Assembly (NCBI GenBank): GCA_013399855.1
Contig: VXAY01002459.1
Span: 1,333,466-1,397,465 of the forward strand
DNA: 64,000 nt
From: Oxyruncus cristatus
Lineage: Eukaryota; Chordata; Aves; Passeriformes; Cotingidae
Direction of reading: 5' to 3'
Under the pieces are notes generated by a model that made no database searches, was not told where the DNA came from, and worked only from the letters and a program-made list of their open reading frames with translations. This document shows, in pieces, positions 60,280-64,000 of this stretch (the first letter of the stretch is position 1; each line of letters begins with the position of its first letter). The position numbers were made by a program, and so were the translations under genes.

Positions 60280-63200
60280 GTAGGTCATTGCTGAAAATGA
60301 TAAGTTAACAAAACCAAGTTTTGGTTTCATTATAGCACATGAAGAAATGTTACTTGTACTCTAGAAAACCCTGGCAAACTAGTGATACACCTATACACAA
60401 AGGAACAATGAGAAGGAACAATGGAGACATGTCTGTGGAGTAGGAGCTCTTACTGCCAGATGTGAAGGAGCAACTGGGCTCACTGTAAAAAAAAAAAAAA
60501 GCCTGGAATCAGGACCTGGAGGTACAATCTCCCTCTCAGCAAGGACATGGTACACTCCAGCATTAGTCACCAACAAAGAGTTAACAAGGAGAAGGGTAAG
60601 GATGTTTCTCATAAGAAGAAACCTCTAGCAAAAAAAAAAAAAAAAATTCCTTAGGCTTAAAGAGATCAGTATCATCCCTGACATCATAAACTCCATGTTC
60701 AGCACAAGCCCCATCCCTCTGGCATACGGTTTCCATCTAGACAAAAACATTTAAACATGTAGGCAAACCCTATTCTTAAGCATGTGTTTGGGGAGCTTTG
60801 ATGCTCTATGCACCAAAGGAGAGAGTAACTCCATTCTGGAGGGCACTTTGCTCCTGCAGTTGCTGGGCCATGTTGTACTAAGGGCTGAACAAGGCCCTGC
60901 ATGAAAGCTATTATTCACCATTGAGAAAGAATCTCAGATCTGGATCCAAATCCTGATCCTGACTCATCAGCCCACAACAATAGGATTTCCTTAATTTCAG
61001 TCTCAGATTCCAGGTTATGCATTACCTTTTCCCGTACTTCCTGTGTTCTTTTCTCCCTTCCATTTTTTTTATTTTTATTTTTTTAATTTTTTTTTTTTTA
61101 ATTTTAATATGGAAGACAGAATTTTAATTTGATATATGTAAAAAAAAACCCATCCAAAAAAAATTGCCATTGCCACCTGCTCCTTTCCCCTCACCATCAC
61201 TCACTAAAGACACCATCTGGGAATGACTAGCAACCAGAGCAGGGAGTGAGCAGTCCATATGTTAAAATTTAAAATTTGACAGCCCTATTCTGGCCTTTCC
61301 ATCACCCACTATTTTTCTGTTTTACAGTTTCAGTACTATAACTAGTGTCTTCAACATTTGCAAATTAAACCAATTTTTTTTTTTTTATTGTGGATGGATC
61401 TTTATTTTAAGGTGAATCTTCCATTTAGGCTGAAATCCAGCAACTTCTGTCCACACTCAGACTTTTTCCTAAAATTTGATGTGAAATGGGATGAGACAAT
61501 TATCAAAACCTGTGGCAATTACTGTACAGCTCATGTATTAAATGACTAGACCAGAAAGAAAGATGAGAAAGAAAACACAGTTCTCTCTTCTTTTGCTTTA
61601 GTTTGTGACAGAGCTCTGGAAATAATGTTAATAATTTTTCACAAGGCTATCAAGAAATCCAAATACCTTTTTTTCTTCTTCCCATATCAATCCCCATATC
61701 CCATCTTGTGGATTTGCCTTATCATTCACATACATCCAAAGTATAGTGAGACTCTTAACCAAAAGCAAGATAAAATTAAAAAAAAAACGCAAAATGCATT
61801 CATATCACTATCAAAATAGGCAGGAGAAATCCAAAGGAAGATACAGTACCTGAAATTATGTTTGTTGCTTACTTACTACCCCTGGACCCAATTTTCCACA
61901 GACTAACTCCTCTTGTAATAATGAAACTTGAAGATGGGTACCTCTGTAAAGATTTTTGGTGTACATTCATGTGGGGAACATAATAACCTAGGCTTAGGCA
62001 GATGAAGGAAAAATAACTTTTGAAAAAGGCCAGACACACAAACTTTTATATGTACAAAACAAAGCCAGACTGAAGCATTCCACTGAATACCAGCAGATCT
62101 AGTACATTTATCTTTTGAATGCACACATTTGTTTAAAAAGCACAAAAAGATTCTGTAAGACCATTTATGAGCATCTGAAAGAAGTTTAGACATTGCAAGA
62201 CTTTACTATGACATACTGAATAAAACCAGCACCCAATAAGACTCTTTGAAACTGAAACTATATTAAGCATTTACATTAAAATAAACCCTGCAACTACACC
62301 TGATAAAAGCTCCTGAATGCTTTTGTACTCCGCTCATAACCCCTTCAAGGTTATTTGGTGCCAAAGCAAATATGGCTAATGCAACTCAGGAGGTGTTCTG
62401 ACCAGGCAGACAGCACAATGGGTATCTCAAGCATGTCCACGAATTCAAGAAAATGTGAGGAGAGAAAGAGAAGGCTCATTGAAATACCTGTTGGAGAAAC
62501 TCAATTGATGCTTTTGAAAGGTCCTCCGTGCTTCTTGGGCATTGTCATTTTAACATTCAGTTTGTCCGTAGTTTTCTAAATTTTAAACTTGTGTGCAGAC
62601 TCAAGATTCTATTCATAAAGCATCTAGTTGAAATAGGCATTGCTGCATGTCGATATCTAAGTGGGTAAGGATCAGATTCTGCCATCTTCAACCCTCTGGA
62701 TGTAGGTAAAATTAATCAACTTTTGCCACAGGGAAAAGGTTTACTTTGAGGTTGCTCCAGTGGAAAGGCAGAATTAGGCAGGAATTAGCACTATACAAAG
62801 AGTTATTTCTTTTAGCCACAGAGCTATGAGATTTACAGCTGAAGAACTAGTATGTTGTTTTAGTGAGAACCTATCCTGTAAAAAGCACATATTTTATACC
62901 TGCCCTCCCTCCTCCCCTCATATTTTGGAACCCTACTGGTGTGGCTGCCAGCTGTGACCAGACTGGCAATTATTTGGCTCCCTCACTGAATGGCTGGATC
63001 AAATCCAGAGCTTCTTATTTACAAGGCTAAAACAAAATCCAGGTCCCTTTTGTTTGTATACAGGTGCTCAATTAGGAGAGATCCTACAGGGAAACAATTT
63101 TTTATTTGAACCATAAAAGACATTAATACTCTTTAATCTGAAAAGTCAGCAAAAAATGGGGGACTGCCTCATGTCAGGAGGAAAAGTGGTAGTGGAGTCA

Positions 63201-63355
63201 GGATTTTCCCTGATTCAGTGCACTTTCCTCAAAAATTACCTATTAAGGCCAGAGAAACATGAGGAAAACAATGTTTAATCTCAGTGTCAAGGTTTTTTTC
63301 AACCAGAACTGAATTCCAGAAACTTTGTCACTGTTGCAGTTTTGCTTTCTGATAG
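60280..63355. other. non-genic stretch
   Basis: A+T-rich unique DNA with A runs at 60487-60500 and 60631-60645 and a T-rich stretch at 61062-61106. At 62667-62775 the sequence GGATCAGATTCTGCC and a later TTGCTCCAGTGG resemble a palindromic repeat common in reptile genomes, but the copy is too worn to call. No gene recognised. Confidence 0.45.
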
Positions 63356-63491
63356 CTTTGCTGCATTCCCACACACACCTCCAAACCTTTGGGAAAGAAT
63401 CCTCTCCCAGTCACTTCTGACTCTGCTCTGAGTGGGAAGTCTCCCCTTCTTGGCAGTGAGAGCCACGATTCTCTGTTGCACCTTCCCCCAG
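63356..63491 (+). other. candidate internal exon, 136 bp
   Basis: An acceptor (GTTTTGCTTTCTGATAG) precedes a 136-bp segment ending in a CCCCCAG/GTAAAA donor. In phase 0 it is open throughout and reads a Ser/Pro-rich peptide including KPLGKNPLPVTSDSALSGK and LLGSESHDSLLHLPP. The reverse strand is also open here for 60 codons (63299-63481), which shows that openness alone is weak evidence in this region. No family recognised. Confidence 0.22.
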
Positions 63492-64000
63492 GTAAAAGAG
63501 GGGAGTTGTGCTGCCTCCCCCAGCCATGGGAACCAGTTACCTTGGATTTAAAGATTCCTCTCCAAGGTGTTATAAGGAGCTTTATTGAAATAGCAAATAG
63601 GTGTTAAGCAGGAATTCAGAGCCCTTTTCTGGGCATGGTCATTGCAACAATTGCAACTCCTGGTCCAAGAATTGCCAATGGAAGAGTTTTCCACATTTTT
63701 ATCAAAGCCAAAGCATTCAGCAAAGTTTTCCTTCAGCAAATTCTGAAATTTTGTTTAGTAATTTTCACCGAGATGTGCTTGCTATCATTTTTTTTTTTCT
63801 CAATATGACATGAGATGGGTAAAAAGTGCCTAAAATAATGTTATCTTTCGCAATTCTGTTTTTTTCTTGTATCGCATCAGTGCGATATAACAACAAACTT
63901 TGACTTTGCGTTATACTTTATTGTACAGTGGGGCAGCAAAAGTTTGAATATTCTTCTGTTGTCTCCCTGCTGTTCCGTGGCATTTAAGCTGCTACTGTTA
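63492..64000. other. non-genic end of window
   Basis: Unique A+T-rich sequence with a hairpin-forming TATCGCA/TGCGATA pair at 63870-63887. No gene recognised. Confidence 0.5.

Noticed and set aside
62667..62775. GGATCAGATTCTGCC ... TTGCTCCAGTGG resembling a palindromic reptile repeat
   Set aside because: Too degenerate to assign without a library search.
1..64000. tRNA, rRNA, CRISPR, bacterial operons, phage or a novel defence system
   Set aside because: Nothing in the sequence supports any of these; the repeats and base composition are those of an avian chromosome.

Overview
This window reads as vertebrate nuclear DNA from a bird. It is A+T-rich and strongly CpG-depleted, and it carries at least ten CR1 LINE fragments. 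Most of these keep the CR1 3' end, and several have the typical tail of repeated ATTCTATG-like units. It also carries two solo LTRs of avian endogenous-retrovirus type. No bacterial-style operons, rRNA, tRNA, CRISPR array or intact protein-coding gene could be recognised. Nearly all open frames longer than 60 codons are chance frames, pieces of CR1, or frames crossing LTRs or assembly gaps.

Layout. Bases 1-34,000 are repeat-rich. CR1 pieces lie at 1-94 (-), 1350-1936 (+), 2741-2808 (+), 7541-7598 (+), 10868-11165 (-), 12287-12715 (-), 15232-15725 (-), 17028-17336 (+), 22431-22525 (-), 25185-26990 (+, split) and 33718-34003 (+). A complete solo LTR at 18398-19496 has matching 5-bp target-site duplications and contains a 165-bp assembly gap. 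A second solo LTR at 26254-26815 (-) is inserted into the 25-27 kb CR1 copy, so their order of arrival can be read. Older amniote repeats are visible at 5735-5855 (MIR-like SINE), 20755-20815 and 23855-24022.

Bases 34,004-64,000 are different. I see no CR1 or LTR in about 30 kb, only unique A+T-rich DNA, homopolymer runs, one short gap (38394-38414) and one sharp CpG-rich patch at 52240-52700. That patch holds a 62-codon reverse-strand frame that starts like a secretory signal peptide.

Genes. The window is probably intergenic or lies in long introns. I list several short open segments bounded by good splice signals as candidate exons, on both strands, at low confidence. The best are 3229-3319 (-), 24211-24303 (+), 40127-40192 (-), 60228-60279 (+) and 63356-63491 (+). 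None matches a protein I can name, decoy splice pairs are common in vertebrate DNA, and the candidates do not assemble into one consistent transcript. They are leads to test by RNA-seq and cross-species alignment, not gene calls.
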